NCBI RefSeq assembly: GCF_030936135.1
Contig: NC_082598.1
Span: forward strand, 13,272,687-13,336,686
Length of the DNA stretch: 64,000 nt
Reading direction: 5' to 3'
Origin: Gavia stellata
Taxonomy: Eukaryota > Chordata > Aves > Gaviiformes > Gaviidae
In this document: positions 62,001 through 64,000 of the stretch, piece by piece
Position numbering within the stretch: the stretch's first letter is position 1
Layout: each line of letters opens with the position of its first letter
Position numbers and translations under genes: made by a program
Notes under the pieces: model-generated
Told to the model about the DNA's origin: nothing
The model's input: only the letters and a program-made list of their open reading frames with translations
The model's database searches: none

Positions 62001-64000
62001 ACCATAATCAAGTAAAAATCACAATGAAGAATTTATCACCTTTCCTCTAAATTGCCTTTCAGAATTAATTTAGACTAAGATTTTGCTAATAGAAACACTA
62101 CTCAGGAGCCCCTGTAGTCAGGCAGATTGACCCTCCCACAATCTATGGGCTAATGAGTATTTTACCACATAACAATAACATCATCGTGAACAGACAATTT
62201 GCAGGAAGACCTGGACTCCATAGCATGAATATGTTTGGTTTTTTTCCTTGAAAAGAATCAGTAAGTCAAGCCTGAGCAGGCAGAGAATGGAAAGGCTCTT
62301 GCTCAATAAACAAGCCCTGTTTCAAGTACCAGCACCAACAGAGGCAGGAACTGGAACAGGAGGGACAGGGTCAAGCTCAAGAGAAAGGCACAGCCTACAT
62401 CTCCACCCTTTCCCAAACTTGAGGCATCTCAAGTAACAGACTCTCAGAAGCCTGTCAGTTTTTTGCCACCAGCAAATAGACATGAAAACCTTTAACACAG
62501 CACTGAGTATCTCATTAGTACAAATCCAGATGAATACCCAAGGGGCGGAGTGATGAGAAGTTAAGTTACAAGGGCTCGCCAACGCACAATTCTTTTGTTC
62601 ACCATGTCAGAAGCACAAAACATTAGAAATAAGTCTGTCAGAGTACTGAATCCTATGAATAAAGTCAGATAATCCTGCACATACAGAAGACGGAAGGAAT
62701 ACAGTGTACTACGGAAAGGAAGCAATACCCACGATAACTGTGGCCAGCAGCACATTAGCAATGTCTATTTCTCATCAAGTTTGCACAAGCCCAGTTGTGT
62801 AATATAATCGGAAATTCATGGCATGGAGTGACAGGTGACTGCTGCTACCAATCACTATGTTAGCTCAGAAGATCAACAGACAGAACGGTTCAAAACCCTG
62901 CTGATTCCCCATGATGTCAGAAAAACAGACTCTCCCTTTTCTCCCTCCAGTTTGGTTTTCTTGAAGCGTATAGGAAGTTGCACACAACGCTACGTTAAAA
63001 GAATACTTAACTTTTTAATTAGTCCCTTCTGTCTATGTAGCATTTTCCACTCCGACTGTGTGATCTACACACTTCACTCAGTACTTAGAGCTGACAACCT
63101 TCAATTAACAATTACAATGTTGTCATCATTGTTCAGGGCCTCGCAGCTCCCCCGCACAGTCCTCAAGATCCGGCTCCCATACTGACACGGTCATGTAAGA
63201 CTGTTCCACAATGTTTTCCACATCTCTTTGCATAAGACAGTGGGGTAGTCAAGTCATGAAACACTTGTGATCAAGATATGGAGTCTCAAGCTCCAAAACA
63301 GTCACCAACTTTGCATCCCTAAACGATCGGCTTCTTAGGGCACTTAGTGTTTATAGTGGATTTCATATAATGCAAGTGTAACTCCCATTGCACTGAGCTT
63401 TAAGGAAGGCCCCAGCACTTCTGGAAAGAAAAATAAATTTAAAAAAAAAAAAAATCAAGCCCAATTTCAGGTAAAGTATACATAAAGCGCAGACAATTAA
63501 CAGCCGCCTATGAAAAAAAAATAGTTTAGACACCTTGTTTCATGCCCCACAGGAAAAAGTGCAGACACTGAAATAATTTACTAGGATACTAACCATTTAC
63601 CTTGATCACAGCCATCTTCTTCCCCAACTCCCCCCCACATTTCATTGCATACCTCTAAATTCTTCAATACATGAGATAAGGATCTTTCAAGCACCTACCC
63701 TTCTGGCCTTGGAAACAGAGCCAGAGCATTTGTTCTTCTGGCCTAGTACCCTTTTTTTCCAGAAAGGAGACGGAACTGGTGTTGGCCAACAGGCATCATT
63801 CCAATAGCCATATGATGTCACCTCCTCCACTTACACATATGAAAGTTCTTTAGGCACAAATCAAAGGGCAAAAAAGCATGCCTCTAAATGAGAAAAAAAC
63901 AGTGCAACCCCAAGTGCTACTCTGTCATTGTCAAAGCAACCTGTGAGGGGTAACCTAAACTGGGATGTGCTTTCAGGTGCTGGTGAGGCTGGACTAGTTG
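53061..64000 (-). other. TBC1D14: Probable TBC1D14 upstream intron (long transcript)
   Basis: About 11 kb of AT-rich DNA without a supported exon, RNA gene or recognised repeat family. Short homopolymer and G/C-rich runs occur at 60146-60165, 60474-60490, 61359-61372 and 63439-63453. The large TBC1D14 N-terminal coding exon would show as a minus-strand ORF of several hundred codons. None exists here, so this part is inferred to be intron. Confidence 0.55.

Noticed and set aside
1-64000. CRISPR arrays, bacterial operons, tRNA or rRNA genes, or a novel defence-like system
   Set aside because: The window is spliced vertebrate DNA. No regularly spaced repeats, clover-leaf sequences or rRNA segments were recognised by reading; a tRNAscan or Rfam run was not possible.

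Overview
The window is vertebrate nuclear DNA, most probably from a bird. It contains spliced protein-coding genes with GT-AG introns, CpG-island promoters embedded in AT-rich non-coding DNA, and old CR1-type LINE relics, which is the usual avian repeat class. The gene order GRPEL1 (+), TADA2B (-), CCDC96/CFAP184 (+), TBC1D14 (-) matches, in mirror image, the order I recall for human 4p16.1. I know of nothing in the window that would place it to species.

Layout. 1-1070 is the end of a GRPEL1 intron, and 1071-1417 is its terminal coding exon with a 3' UTR to about 2.0 kb. TADA2B lies tail-to-tail with it: terminal exon 7628-8620, first exon 9877-10146, complete at 420 codons, with a long 3' UTR that may reach about 3.85 kb. 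A 423-bp CpG-rich interval (10147-10569) separates the TADA2B and CCDC96 start codons and looks like a bidirectional promoter. It carries a YY1-like site, an NRF1-like palindrome, six CCAAT boxes, a GC-box array and a perfect RFX X-box palindrome. CCDC96 has two exons (10570-11490 and 11790-12344, 491 codons) and a very short 3' UTR.

The rest, about 18.7-64 kb, is TBC1D14 on the minus strand. Eleven exon junctions were resolved from splice sites and reading phase. They join without a break into a 413-codon reading frame that starts with an ATG forming the last three bases of a CpG-island exon at 52.27 kb. The exons contain the whole Rab-GAP (TBC) domain with its arginine and glutamine fingers. 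The large N-terminal exon expected for the long isoform is not visible and presumably lies beyond 64 kb, so 52.3-64 kb is best read as intron of the long transcript.

The four genes do not form a pathway. GRPEL1 serves mitochondrial HSP70, TADA2B is a SAGA adaptor, CCDC96 is ciliary, and TBC1D14 acts in autophagy and recycling-endosome traffic. The most interesting observations are regulatory: a near-ideal X-box beside the ciliary gene inside a shared housekeeping promoter, and a TBC1D14 short-isoform start codon sitting on an exon edge just after a strong-context eight-codon upstream ORF. I found no evidence of an undescribed biological system, CRISPR array, operon or recent mobile element.
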